From assembly GCF_001280435.1 (NCBI RefSeq), contig NZ_LBIP01000021.1, positions 62,001 to 126,000 on the forward strand: a stretch of 64,000 nt of DNA, written 5' to 3'. The notes under the pieces were generated by a model. That model did not search any database. It saw nothing but the letters and a program-made list of their open reading frames with translations, and was not told the DNA's origin. Shown piece after piece: positions 26,673-34,153 of this stretch (positions within the stretch are counted from its first letter, which is position 1; each line of letters opens with the position of its first letter). A program made the translations under genes and the position numbers. Origin of the DNA: Mangrovimonas xylaniphaga (GTDB lineage: Bacteria; Bacteroidota; Bacteroidia; Flavobacteriales; Flavobacteriaceae).

Positions 26673-27998
26673 ATGAATAAAAAAGTCGCTTTTTACACAT
26701 TAGGATGCAAACTTAATTTCTCGGAAACGTCTACTATTGCTAGAAGTTTTTCCGATGAAGGATTTGATCGCGTTGATTTTTCTGAGAAAGCAGATATCTA
26801 CGTTATCAATACCTGTTCGGTGACGGAAAATGCCGACAAGCGATTTAAAAGCATTGTAAAGCAAGCTCAAAAAGTCAATCCAGAAGCTTTTGTGGCGGCT
26901 GTTGGGTGTTACGCACAATTGAAACCTCAAGAACTTGCTGACGTGGAAGGCGTAGATTTGGTCTTGGGTGCCACCGAAAAGTTTAAAATCACCGACTATT
27001 TAAACGATCTTACCAAAAACGATTTTGGAGAAGTACATTCCTGTGAAATAGAAGAAGCCGATTTTTATGTAGGAAGTTATTCCATTGGGGATAGAACCAG
27101 AGCATTTTTGAAAGTGCAGGATGGATGCGATTATAAATGTACCTATTGTACCATTCCGTTGGCTCGAGGTATTTCCAGAAGTGATACCATGGAAAATGTA
27201 CTAAAAAATGCACGGGAAATTTCTGAAAAGGACATCAAGGAGATTGTCTTGACAGGTGTGAATATTGGGGATTATGGCAAAGGGGAGTTTGGAAATAAAC
27301 GTCACGAACATACATTTCTGGACTTGGTAACCCAATTGGACCAGGTGGAGGGGATTGAGCGTTTGCGTATTTCTTCTATAGAGCCCAATCTTCTTAAAAA
27401 TGAAACCATTGAGTTGGTCTCAAAATCCAGAGCCTTTGTACCTCATTTCCATGTGCCTTTGCAAAGTGGAAGCAACGACATTTTGAAAAAGATGAAGCGT
27501 CGCTATATGCGCGAGTTGTATGTGGACAGAGTTAATAAGATAAAAGAAGTGATGCCACACGCCTGTATTGGTGTTGATGTGATAGTTGGTTTTCCAGGGG
27601 AAACTGACGAACACTTTTTGGAGACCTACAATTTCTTGAATGAATTGGATGTTTCCTATCTGCATGTTTTTACCTATTCTGAGCGTGACAATACGGAAGC
27701 GGCTTTGATGGATGGTGTAGTTTCTAGAAATGTTAGGGGAAAACGTAGTAAAATGTTAAGAGGCCTATCTGTTAAAAAGAGAAGAGCTTTTTATGAGAGT
27801 CAGATTGGGGCTACTAGAACTGTATTGTTTGAAGGAGAAAATAAGGAAGGCTATATTCATGGCTTCACCGATAATTATGTTAAGGTGAAAGCGCCTTGGA
27901 ACCCTGAATTGGTCAATACACTGCATAAAGTGAACCTTACGGAGATTGGAGAAGACGGTATTGTAAGGTTTGAGTTTGTTAAGGCTTTAGTTGTTTAA
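26673..27998 (+). CDS. mtaB: tRNA (ms2t6A37) methylthiotransferase MtaB-like
   Basis: A 441-residue radical-SAM enzyme that adds a methylthio group to t6A37 in tRNAs. The N-terminal MTTase domain has its three cluster cysteines in LGCKLNF, INTCSVTENAD and AVGCYAQ. The radical-SAM cluster is CDYKCTYC (CxxxCxxC, about residue 152), followed by LTGVNIGDYG and the LQSGSNDILKKMKRRY segment; a TRAM-like C-terminal region begins near 385. CDYKCTYC and the length favour MtaB over MiaB or RimO. The ATG preceded by AGGAAG is chosen; 12 further upstream codons overlap the promoter. Confidence 0.93.
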   Translation: MNKKVAFYTLGCKLNFSETSTIARSFSDEGFDRVDFSEKADIYVINTCSVTENADKRFKSIVKQAQKVNPEAFVAAVGCYAQLKPQELADVEGVDLVLGATEKFKITDYLNDLTKNDFGEVHSCEIEEADFYVGSYSIGDRTRAFLKVQDGCDYKCTYCTIPLARGISRSDTMENVLKNAREISEKDIKEIVLTGVNIGDYGKGEFGNKRHEHTFLDLVTQLDQVEGIERLRISSIEPNLLKNETIELVSKSRAFVPHFHVPLQSGSNDILKKMKRRYMRELYVDRVNKIKEVMPHACIGVDVIVGFPGETDEHFLETYNFLNELDVSYLHVFTYSERDNTEAALMDGVVSRNVRGKRSKMLRGLSVKKRRAFYESQIGATRTVLFEGENKEGYIHGFTDNYVKVKAPWNPELVNTLHKVNLTEIGEDGIVRFEFVKALVV

Positions 27999-28103
27999 GG
28001 AGAATCTTCATTTTATCTGTTTTTCTCACAGTTTATCCAATTTTTTAATCTTGGGAATTTTTTCAGCGGTATTTTTAAAAATTTTAAAATTGCTTGTAAT
28101 TTG

Positions 28104-28622
28104 ATGAAACAATTTGGTGCCGTAATTTCCCTAATTTGTATACTACAGTTGTCTGTGGCTTGTTCTGAAGACAGTTCTTCCAAAAATGCTTTAGTAGGAA
28201 AGTGGAAATTGACCTCTTGGTCAGCAGAAGTGCCTATGGACTTAAATAATGATGGTCTAGCAAACGTTAATCTTTTAAAGGAAACTACCTGTTCAAATAA
28301 GGAAACTTTAAGTTTCGATGTACATGGCATAGTCTCATCCGAAGATACATTCAATCCAATGGTAATGTTTTCAGAAGTGAATGGAGGAGGGGCCAACGCT
28401 TATGTGGTTCAAGTAGAATGTGCCGAAGGGATTATTGGTTTTGCTATGGATTATGCATATGATAGGGCCAATGGAACTGTTCAAATGGGAGAAAATACAG
28501 TTGCCACATTGAATGGAGGAGAGCTGACTATAATTTATGGAAATGCGATAGAAATATACAATACAGAGCTTACTGAAGTAGTAGCAACAAAAGATTTAAC
28601 TAAAGTGTATACCAAACAGTAA
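28104..28622 (+). CDS. small lipoprotein of the lipocalin-like type
   Basis: A 172-residue lipoprotein: signal peptide with lipobox LSVA-C20 followed by SEDSSS. The mature part begins LVGKWKLTSWSA, which resembles the GxW start of Bacteroidota lipocalin-like lipoproteins. Beta-rich segments follow (ETLSFDVHGIV, GGELTIIYGNAIEIYNTE). No enzyme motif is present and the ligand is unknown. The ATG is at 28104; a TTG one codon earlier is in frame but unlikely. It shares a terminator with the convergent GNAT-like gene. Confidence 0.65.
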   Translation: MKQFGAVISLICILQLSVACSEDSSSKNALVGKWKLTSWSAEVPMDLNNDGLANVNLLKETTCSNKETLSFDVHGIVSSEDTFNPMVMFSEVNGGGANAYVVQVECAEGIIGFAMDYAYDRANGTVQMGENTVATLNGGELTIIYGNAIEIYNTELTEVVATKDLTKVYTKQ

Positions 28623-28640
28623 TAAAGAAAAGCACAAACA

Positions 28641-28677
28641 AAAAACCGAAGCCTTGTAATAAGACTTCGGTTTTTTT
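28641..28677. terminator. bidirectional terminator
   Basis: CCGAAG (28646-28651) pairs with CTTCGG (28665-28670), flanked by A and T runs, between convergent genes. Confidence 0.75.
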
Positions 28678-28678
28678 G

Positions 28679-28975
28679 TTATATCCTGATACCTACCGGT
28701 AGCATTTTTTTGTATTGTCTGTGTCTTCTTATGAATTTCGCAATTTCTGGACTAGTTGGAACTACGCTAATGTTTCGATCTTGGATATCCGCAAAAACCA
28801 ATTTTAAAAAGTCCTCGGCAAACTCATCAGATTCTACCGTTTCCGGAATGATAAGCTTGGTCAAGAAAATTTTACGGTCTTGAAGCGAATACTCAATCTT
28901 AGCAAGTTCGTTGTCGATTTTTAGTTCATATTGACGTAAAAAATCGTTGTCAATTAATTCAGCTGCATCAATCAT
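28679..28975 (-). CDS. short GNAT-like acyltransferase fold protein (COG2388 type)
   Basis: A 98-residue cytosolic protein. After a leading strand pair (AKIEYSLQDRKIFLTKLIIP) it has the compact helix and C-terminal pattern of the small GCN5-related family: FAEDFLKLVFADIQDRNISVVPTSPEIAKFIRRH in part, ending near FIRRHRQYKKML. These minimal GNAT proteins have about 90-100 residues, so it is full-length. The acetyl-CoA loop is weak and the substrate is unknown. Candidate -7 box CAAATTTA (29039-29046, plus-strand view) lies 63 bp upstream. Confidence 0.7.
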   Translation of the reverse strand: MIDAAELIDNDFLRQYELKIDNELAKIEYSLQDRKIFLTKLIIPETVESDEFAEDFLKLVFADIQDRNISVVPTSPEIAKFIRRHRQYKKMLPVGIRI

Positions 28976-29025
28976 AGTTAATTATTTATTTTAAAGGGTC
29001 AGTGGGGAAACAAAAAACATTTCTG

Positions 29026-29046
29026 TAGTTTTGCAGTGCAAATTTA
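29026..29046. promoter_or_regulatory. divergent candidate -7 boxes between the GNAT-like and hydrolase genes
   Basis: TAGTTTTG on the plus strand (29026-29033) and TAAATTTG on the minus strand (29039-29046) both match TAnnTTTG. Neither has a clear -33 TTG at 19 bp. Confidence 0.3.
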
Positions 29047-29178
29047 CAAAATTTATTGCATATATTAAAGCCCTGTTAAGGTTAAGTGTTTAGGAGATAA
29101 AACTTTAGGTTTTTTGAGGGTTTTTTTGGTGTGTAACTAGGTTTTATTGTTGAACTCTTGAGATTGGAATTACAAGGA

Positions 29179-29841
29179 ATGAACGAGGAGATTATACACG
29201 TATACATGATGCCAGGCATGGCAGCAAATTCAACAATTTTTGAAAATATTAAATTACCAAAGGAGCAGTTTCAAATCCATTGGTTGGAATGGATGTTGCC
29301 AGAGGATAATGAAAGTTTGTCGCATTATGCGCAGCGTATGGTGGCCAAAATAAAACATACCAATGTGGTGTTATTGGGAGTGTCCTTTGGAGGGATTTTG
29401 GTGCAGGAGATGAGTAAATTTATTCCCGTAAGGAAAATAATTGTAGTTTCTAGCGTTAAGAGTAAACATGAGCTGCCAAAAAGGATGAAGTTGGCAAAGT
29501 TTACAAATGCCTATAAATTTTTGCCAACGCAATTGGTGAGTCATGTGGAAGCCTTAAGTAAATATACAGTTGGCAAAACCATGGCCAAAAGGGTAGAGTT
29601 GTACAAAAAGTATCTTTCGGTTACGGATAAGCGTTATTGGGATTGGGCCATTAAGCAAGTGATTTCATGGGAGCAAAAGGAAGCACATCCTAATGCTATT
29701 TACATTCATGGAGATAAGGATGGGATTTTTCCACATTCATGCAATGGTAACTGTATTGTTGTAAAAGGAGGAACCCATATAATGATCGTTAACAGGTACC
29801 GTTGGTTCAATGAGCATTTGCCCAAACTAATTTTGGGCTAA
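29179..29841 (+). CDS. alpha/beta hydrolase
   Basis: A 220-residue cytosolic alpha/beta-hydrolase. The nucleophile elbow is LLGVSFGGIL (Ser69), the acid is likely the Asp in IHGDKDGIFP and the base the His in KGGTHIMIV, so the catalytic triad is complete. The N-terminal YMMPGMAANSTIF carries the oxyanion-hole region. The substrate is unknown. The ATG at 29179 is chosen over an in-frame TTG at 29158. It lies 48 bp upstream of the lytic transglycosylase on the same strand and may be co-transcribed. Confidence 0.82.
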   Translation: MNEEIIHVYMMPGMAANSTIFENIKLPKEQFQIHWLEWMLPEDNESLSHYAQRMVAKIKHTNVVLLGVSFGGILVQEMSKFIPVRKIIVVSSVKSKHELPKRMKLAKFTNAYKFLPTQLVSHVEALSKYTVGKTMAKRVELYKKYLSVTDKRYWDWAIKQVISWEQKEAHPNAIYIHGDKDGIFPHSCNGNCIVVKGGTHIMIVNRYRWFNEHLPKLILG

Positions 29842-29889
29842 CAAATAAAGAGTGAAGGAAATTTTTTAAATTTATATAAAAACAGGATT

Positions 29890-30831
29890 ATGAGGACTTT
29901 GAGAAATATTTTAGCAGGTTTTGGTTTAATTTGTGTGTCGGGGCTATTTATTTTCGCAACACAAACATCAACTTCAGATAAACTTTTAACAGAACCTTCG
30001 AGGTATACCAAAGATTACAACGTATATGCTTTGAGTGTGCCTGAAAATCTAAATTTTGCTGGGGAATTGGTGCCTTTGGAAAATCCAGATATTTATGAAC
30101 GTATGGACAGGGAGTTGTTGGTAAATACCTATTGGCAGTCTAATGGCTTGTTATTGTTTAAACGTGCCCATAAATATTTTCCAATTATAGAGCCTATTCT
30201 AAAGAAGAATGGTGTTCCGGACGATTTTAAATATTTGGCAGTTATTGAAAGTGGATTGACCAATGCTGTATCGCCAGCTGGCGCAAGAGGGGTCTGGCAA
30301 ATTATGCAAGCTACAGGTCGTGAAAATGGACTGGAGGTTAATGACAATGTGGATGAAAGATATCATTTGGAAATGGCTACCGAAGTTGCATGCAAATACC
30401 TTTTGAATGCTAAGGAGCAGTTTGGCTCTTGGACTTTGGCTGCTGCTTCATATAACGCAGGTGTTAACGGTGTTGCCAAAAGGTTGGAAGAACAGGGGGT
30501 TAATGACTATTACGATTTATTGTTAGGAGAGGAAACAGGACGTTATTTGTTTAGAATCGTGGCGCTTAAGGAGATTTTAAACCACCCAAGCCAGTATGGT
30601 TTCAACTTCAAGGAAAGTGATTTGTATACCGAAGTGCCCACGTATAAGGTAAAAGTGGACACAGCCGTAACCGACTTTTCAAAATTCGCTAAGGATTTTG
30701 GAATCAATTACAAAATTTTAAAAATTCACAATCCTTGGCTTAGGGAACCATTTTTAAACAATAAGTCAAGAAAGGAATATTTTATAGAAATCCCTAAGGA
30801 AGGCTATTACAAGACGTCAAAACCTGAATGA
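29890..30831 (+). CDS. membrane-anchored lytic murein transglycosylase (MltD-like SLT domain)
   Basis: A 313-residue periplasmic enzyme cleaving peptidoglycan glycan strands to 1,6-anhydro products. Residues 5-24 form a signal or anchor helix. The SLT domain (about 95-225) has the catalytic glutamate in LAVIESGL (Glu120), the SPAGARGVWQIMQATGRENG segment and AAASYNAGVNGV. Unlike E. coli MltD there are no LysM repeats; the last 60 residues (VPTYKVKVDTAV to the end) may be a cell-wall or partner-binding tail. Its stop overlaps the cardiolipin synthase start by 4 nt (ATGA), implying coupled translation. Confidence 0.9.
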   Translation: MRTLRNILAGFGLICVSGLFIFATQTSTSDKLLTEPSRYTKDYNVYALSVPENLNFAGELVPLENPDIYERMDRELLVNTYWQSNGLLLFKRAHKYFPIIEPILKKNGVPDDFKYLAVIESGLTNAVSPAGARGVWQIMQATGRENGLEVNDNVDERYHLEMATEVACKYLLNAKEQFGSWTLAAASYNAGVNGVAKRLEEQGVNDYYDLLLGEETGRYLFRIVALKEILNHPSQYGFNFKESDLYTEVPTYKVKVDTAVTDFSKFAKDFGINYKILKIHNPWLREPFLNNKSRKEYFIEIPKEGYYKTSKPE

Positions 30832-32288
30832 TAGAAATTGTAAAGGACAATTTTTGGACAATAATCTTAGTTCTAAACTACCTGTTGGCTGCCTCTGCGG
30901 CAGCCACAATTTTGTCCAAAAATATCAATCCAACCAAAACCATCTCATATATTTTGACCTTGGTTTTTTTTCCTTTTTTAGGATTGATTGTTTATTACTT
31001 TTTTGGTCAGGAGTACCGCAAGAACAAAATCTTCAACAGAAAGCATATTCTCAATCAAAATATCATTAAATCCTTAGAACGGGATTTTGAATTGGATTTT
31101 GGGCAGAGGATTAAATTAGATCATTTTTTGGGTGATAAAATCAAATTGGTGAATCTCTTGAAAAAGAGTGAAAACTCGCCACTGACCTTAAAAAATGATG
31201 TTGAACTTCTTATTAATGGAGATGTGACGTTTGATTATTTGTTGAAGGATTTAAAAGCTGCCGAAGACCATATTCACTTGGAGTACTACATTTTTAATGA
31301 TGATGATATTGGTTCTGAAATCATTGATATTCTTTGTGAAAAGGCCAATAAAGGATTGTCCGTTAGGTTTAGTTTTGATTCCGTTGGAAGTAAATTATCT
31401 CGCGTCACCCGAAAGAAGTTGAGAGAAAGCGGAGTTGAGTTTTATCCTTTTATGCCAGTACTTTTTAAGAAATTTACCAGTAAAATGAACTATAGAGACC
31501 ATCGGAAAATTGCCATTATCGATGGAAAGGTTGGGTATCTAGGAGGAATTAATGTAGCAGATAATTACTTGAACAACCGAAAAGAAAACAAACATTTTTG
31601 GAGGGATACTCATATTAAATTAACGGGAGAATCTGTAAAGCCTCTTCAGGTGCATTTTTTGACCAATTGGGAATTTGTTTCAGGCCAAACCTTTAAGGTT
31701 TCCAAGAACTTGTTTCCAGAAGCTGTGGCTACCAATGGAGAAGTTGCCGTACAAATTGCGGCCAGTGGTCCAGATACCGATTGGGCCAATATCATGGAGG
31801 CAATTTTTACAGCCATCAATACGGCTGATGAGTATGTCTATATTACTACACCTTATTTTATTCCCAATGAACAAATTATAACCGCTTTGCAGGTAGCGGC
31901 CAAAAGCGGGGTAGATGTAAGGCTGTTGATTCCTAAAATATCCGATTCATGGACGGCTAAATACGCTAGTAATTCCTATTTGGAAACTTTGATGGAGGCC
32001 GATGTAAAAGTGTATCGCTATACCAAAGGGATCATTCACGCTAAAACTATTACTGTGGACGGTGTGTTTTCTTCCATAGGAACTTCTAATATGGACTACA
32101 GAAGTTTCAATATTAATTTTGAAATTAATGCACTTATTTATAATAAAGAGTTGAGCAGGCAGTTGGAGAATCAATTTATGGAAGATTTAAAGGATGCCGA
32201 GCGGGTTGATTTTGAGAGATGGAAGACTCGGCCGTTTCATCAAAGGGCGAAGGAGGCTTATTGTAGGCTATGGTCACCTTTGTTATAA
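30828..32288 (+). CDS. cls: cardiolipin synthase
   Basis: A 486-residue inner-membrane phospholipase-D-family enzyme joining two phosphatidylglycerols to cardiolipin and glycerol. Two N-terminal membrane helices (about residues 8-28 and 38-60) precede two HKD motifs: YRDHRKIAIIDGKVGYLGGIN (about 225) in its core HRKIAIIDG, and IIHAKTITVDGVFSSIGTSN (about 403). LEYYIFNDDDIGSEI and YITTPYFIPNEQI are also typical. It is translationally coupled to a lytic transglycosylase, which hints at joint envelope remodelling. It ends 8 bp from the stop of a convergent gene. Confidence 0.95.
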   Translation: MIEIVKDNFWTIILVLNYLLAASAAATILSKNINPTKTISYILTLVFFPFLGLIVYYFFGQEYRKNKIFNRKHILNQNIIKSLERDFELDFGQRIKLDHFLGDKIKLVNLLKKSENSPLTLKNDVELLINGDVTFDYLLKDLKAAEDHIHLEYYIFNDDDIGSEIIDILCEKANKGLSVRFSFDSVGSKLSRVTRKKLRESGVEFYPFMPVLFKKFTSKMNYRDHRKIAIIDGKVGYLGGINVADNYLNNRKENKHFWRDTHIKLTGESVKPLQVHFLTNWEFVSGQTFKVSKNLFPEAVATNGEVAVQIAASGPDTDWANIMEAIFTAINTADEYVYITTPYFIPNEQIITALQVAAKSGVDVRLLIPKISDSWTAKYASNSYLETLMEADVKVYRYTKGIIHAKTITVDGVFSSIGTSNMDYRSFNINFEINALIYNKELSRQLENQFMEDLKDAERVDFERWKTRPFHQRAKEAYCRLWSPLL

Positions 32289-32296
32289 TAGTTTTT

Positions 32297-32986
32297 TTAT
32301 TGTCTGTCTGTAAGGAGACTTTTTTTGAATTCTTCAAATAGGAAAATTAGCTCCTTAATATGGTTTTCTGCCATGACATAGGCTTCTTTGGACTGATCTA
32401 GATCAAAAGAAAACAAAGAGAATTTTTTATCCAAAGCCATTAATTGTTTTGTGCTGGACACAAAAAAGCAAGCGGGAGCACCGAAGGAATGCTTGTAGGT
32501 TTTGATGATGGAGTTGGATAGGTTTTCTGTTTCATCAATGTAGGCGAGTGTTACATTTTTGTTGTAGTTGCCTGTAACGTCTTTTACTTTTTTGCGAGGT
32601 CCCCAATACAATACGATTATTTCTACTTGGTTGCGATAGGCATGCGCGATGGTGTTAATGGCTTCAATTTCTTTTTCATTGGGGAAATCCCAAGTGGTTT
32701 TGGTAATTAGCAAAAACGGATTCTCTATTTCGTCAGTTTCCAAAACCCCTCCCGAAAGTTTGGGAAGGCTTAAATTTGGTATGTAAGTATTCAATAAATG
32801 GTTTTGTAGAAGGGAATCGAAAAGAGTTTCGGCCAATTCATAATCTTTGTTTTCAAAGGCCAAATCGCTCTGTTTTATATAGGGTTTCAAATGTTGGGAA
32901 AGGGCATCGTTGAAGTAGACTTTATCATCCTGGGCGTAGGTTAATAAAGAAGAGGCAAGCAATAATATTGTAAACATTCTAACCAT
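32297..32986 (-). CDS. exported thioredoxin-fold-like protein without active-site cysteines
   Basis: A 229-residue exported protein: signal peptide MVRMFTILLLASSLLTYAQ. Residues 75-200 look like a thioredoxin-like fold, with strand FLLITKTTWDFP, helix IEAINTIAHAY, strand VEIIVLYWGPRKKV and the cis-proline-like FGAPACFFVSS. No CxxC is present, so redox activity is unlikely. The function is unknown. The frame starts at a TTG three codons earlier; the ATG at 32986 gives a standard signal peptide. Confidence 0.6.
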   Translation of the reverse strand: MVRMFTILLLASSLLTYAQDDKVYFNDALSQHLKPYIKQSDLAFENKDYELAETLFDSLLQNHLLNTYIPNLSLPKLSGGVLETDEIENPFLLITKTTWDFPNEKEIEAINTIAHAYRNQVEIIVLYWGPRKKVKDVTGNYNKNVTLAYIDETENLSNSIIKTYKHSFGAPACFFVSSTKQLMALDKKFSLFSFDLDQSKEAYVMAENHIKELIFLFEEFKKSLLTDRQ

Positions 32987-33102
32987 ATGCAACAATATTT
33001 AATTATTGAGCTGTTACCTAAAGTTACAAAACCATACAATAAAACCAAAAGTTATTCGTTTAAACATATTGTTAATTAGCTATTTAGAAACTATTAAGAA
33101 CA

Positions 33103-33132
33103 AAAAAAGCACTGTAATTACAGTGCTTTTTT
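33103..33132. terminator. terminator of the TPR membrane protein gene
   Basis: A near-perfect palindrome with core GCACTGTAATTACAGTGC flanked by A and T runs; it works on both strands and lies 26 bp after the minus-strand gene. Confidence 0.75.
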
Positions 33133-33158
33133 ACATTTATAAGGTTTGGCTTAAAGGC

Positions 33159-33722
33159 TTAACGTCTTCTGCCGTGTCGCATAGAACCGTAATGTTGGTT
33201 TGGCATTTGTGCTTTTTTCATGCTGTCCTTCATCATTTTTATTTGCTCGGTCAACATACCGCGTTTGTCCAATTTTTGAGCTTCACCTAAAAGTATTTTG
33301 GCTTCCTGTGCTCTGCGTTTGCTAAACGCAATACCAGCCAAATTTAGTTTCGCCATTGCCATATCATGGTCCATGGCTAATCCAAGGCTCACCGCTTTTT
33401 TGAAATATTTCTCGGCTTCGTTCATATTGGTTTGGGAAACCATGATGCCGTGAAGGTAATTGTAGTAGCCTTCTTGCTTTTTTACCAAGGCGCTAGATGG
33501 GTTCTTTATTTTATTGAGCCAATTTTTAGCACCCTCAAAGTCTTGCTTTCTTAATTTAAGGAAGGCCAAAAGTATGAATTCGTTCTTAAAGTAAAAGAAC
33601 ACAAATACTAGAGAAAGAAGGATCAACATGATGCCGTTTCCTATGTAACCTTCGGTAAATTGATAGATGGCATAGCCAAATATTGAAGCAGCTATGAGTA
33701 GTTTGATATTTTTATTGTACAT
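33159..33722 (-). CDS. two-helix membrane protein with TPR-like repeats
   Basis: A 187-residue protein with two transmembrane helices (about residues 7-22 and 28-45, with a DUF2892-like spacing). They are followed by about three helical repeats that resemble tetratricopeptides (FEGAKNWLNKIKNPSSAL, MNEAEKYFKKAVSLGLAMD, AQEAKILLGEAQKLDKRG). The tail is basic, rich in Met, His and Arg (YGSMRHGRRR). It probably acts as a membrane-tethered scaffold facing the cytoplasm; no specific role can be named. A TAACTTTG box (33745-33752) lies 22 nt before its ATG, divergent from rpmH. Confidence 0.7.
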   Translation of the reverse strand: MYNKNIKLLIAASIFGYAIYQFTEGYIGNGIMLILLSLVFVFFYFKNEFILLAFLKLRKQDFEGAKNWLNKIKNPSSALVKKQEGYYNYLHGIMVSQTNMNEAEKYFKKAVSLGLAMDHDMAMAKLNLAGIAFSKRRAQEAKILLGEAQKLDKRGMLTEQIKMMKDSMKKAQMPNQHYGSMRHGRRR

Positions 33723-33744
33723 TACCTAATTAAATTTAAGTTTG

Positions 33745-33752
33745 CAAAGTTA
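33745..33752 (-). promoter_or_regulatory. candidate -7 box of the TPR membrane protein gene
   Basis: TAACTTTG on the minus strand matches TAnnTTTG, 22 nt before the ATG. Confidence 0.4.
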
Positions 33753-33785
33753 ATAAAAACTATTGAAAATATTTTTCACTTTTGG

Positions 33786-33816
33786 TTTGCCAAAGTAAAA
33801 AGTCTTTGTATATTTG
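33786..33816 (+). promoter_or_regulatory. promoter of rpmH
   Basis: TTTG (33786-33789), a 19-bp spacer and TATATTTG (33809-33816) match the Bacteroidota -33/-7 consensus perfectly. The leader to the ATG would be about 68 nt. Confidence 0.7.
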
Positions 33817-33888
33817 CACGCAGTTTTTAGAACGGCTATAAAACTTAGTTACAGTAATAAGCAAAGAAGATTTTAAAGATATAAGACA

Positions 33889-34050
33889 ATGAGTAAAAGA
33901 ACGTTTCAACCGTCAAAAAGAAAGAGAAGAAACAAACACGGTTTCAGAGAAAGAATGGCTTCTGCTAATGGCAGAAAGGTACTTGCTCGTAGAAGAGCTA
34001 AAGGAAGAAAAAAATTGTCTGTATCTTCTGAGCCAAGACATAAGAAATAA
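33889..34050 (+). CDS. rpmH: 50S ribosomal protein L34
   Basis: A 53-residue, very basic ribosomal protein. The start [20 protein letters not shown] and the segment [20 protein letters not shown] are the L34 signature. It is slightly longer than the 44-46-residue E. coli form, with a C-terminal tail [13 protein letters not shown] typical of Bacteroidota. It is not next to rnpA or dnaA as in many bacteria; it stands alone between its own perfect promoter and terminator. Confidence 0.97.
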   Translation: MSKRTFQPSKRKRRNKHGFRERMASANGRKVLARRRAKGRKKLSVSSEPRHKK

Positions 34051-34073
34051 TGATTGACAATTGTTAATATATT

Positions 34074-34104
34074 AAGGTGTTGCTTAGGTGCAACGCCTTT
34101 TTTT
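34074..34104 (+). terminator. terminator of rpmH
   Basis: AAGGTGTTGC / GCAACGCCTT forms a 10-bp stem with one G-U pair and a 6-nt loop, followed by seven T residues. Confidence 0.8.
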
Positions 34105-34120
34105 ATATCATTTTGATAAC

Positions 34121-34128
34121 TATTTTTG
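34121..34128 (+). promoter_or_regulatory. candidate -7 box of carB
   Basis: TATTTTTG, 25 nt before the ATG. Confidence 0.45.
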
Positions 34129-34153
34129 TAAATAAATATATTCTCTCATAAAA

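Noticed and set aside
33103-33132. Palindrome as a regulator binding site
   Set aside because: The A and T runs on both sides and its place after a stop codon fit a terminator better.
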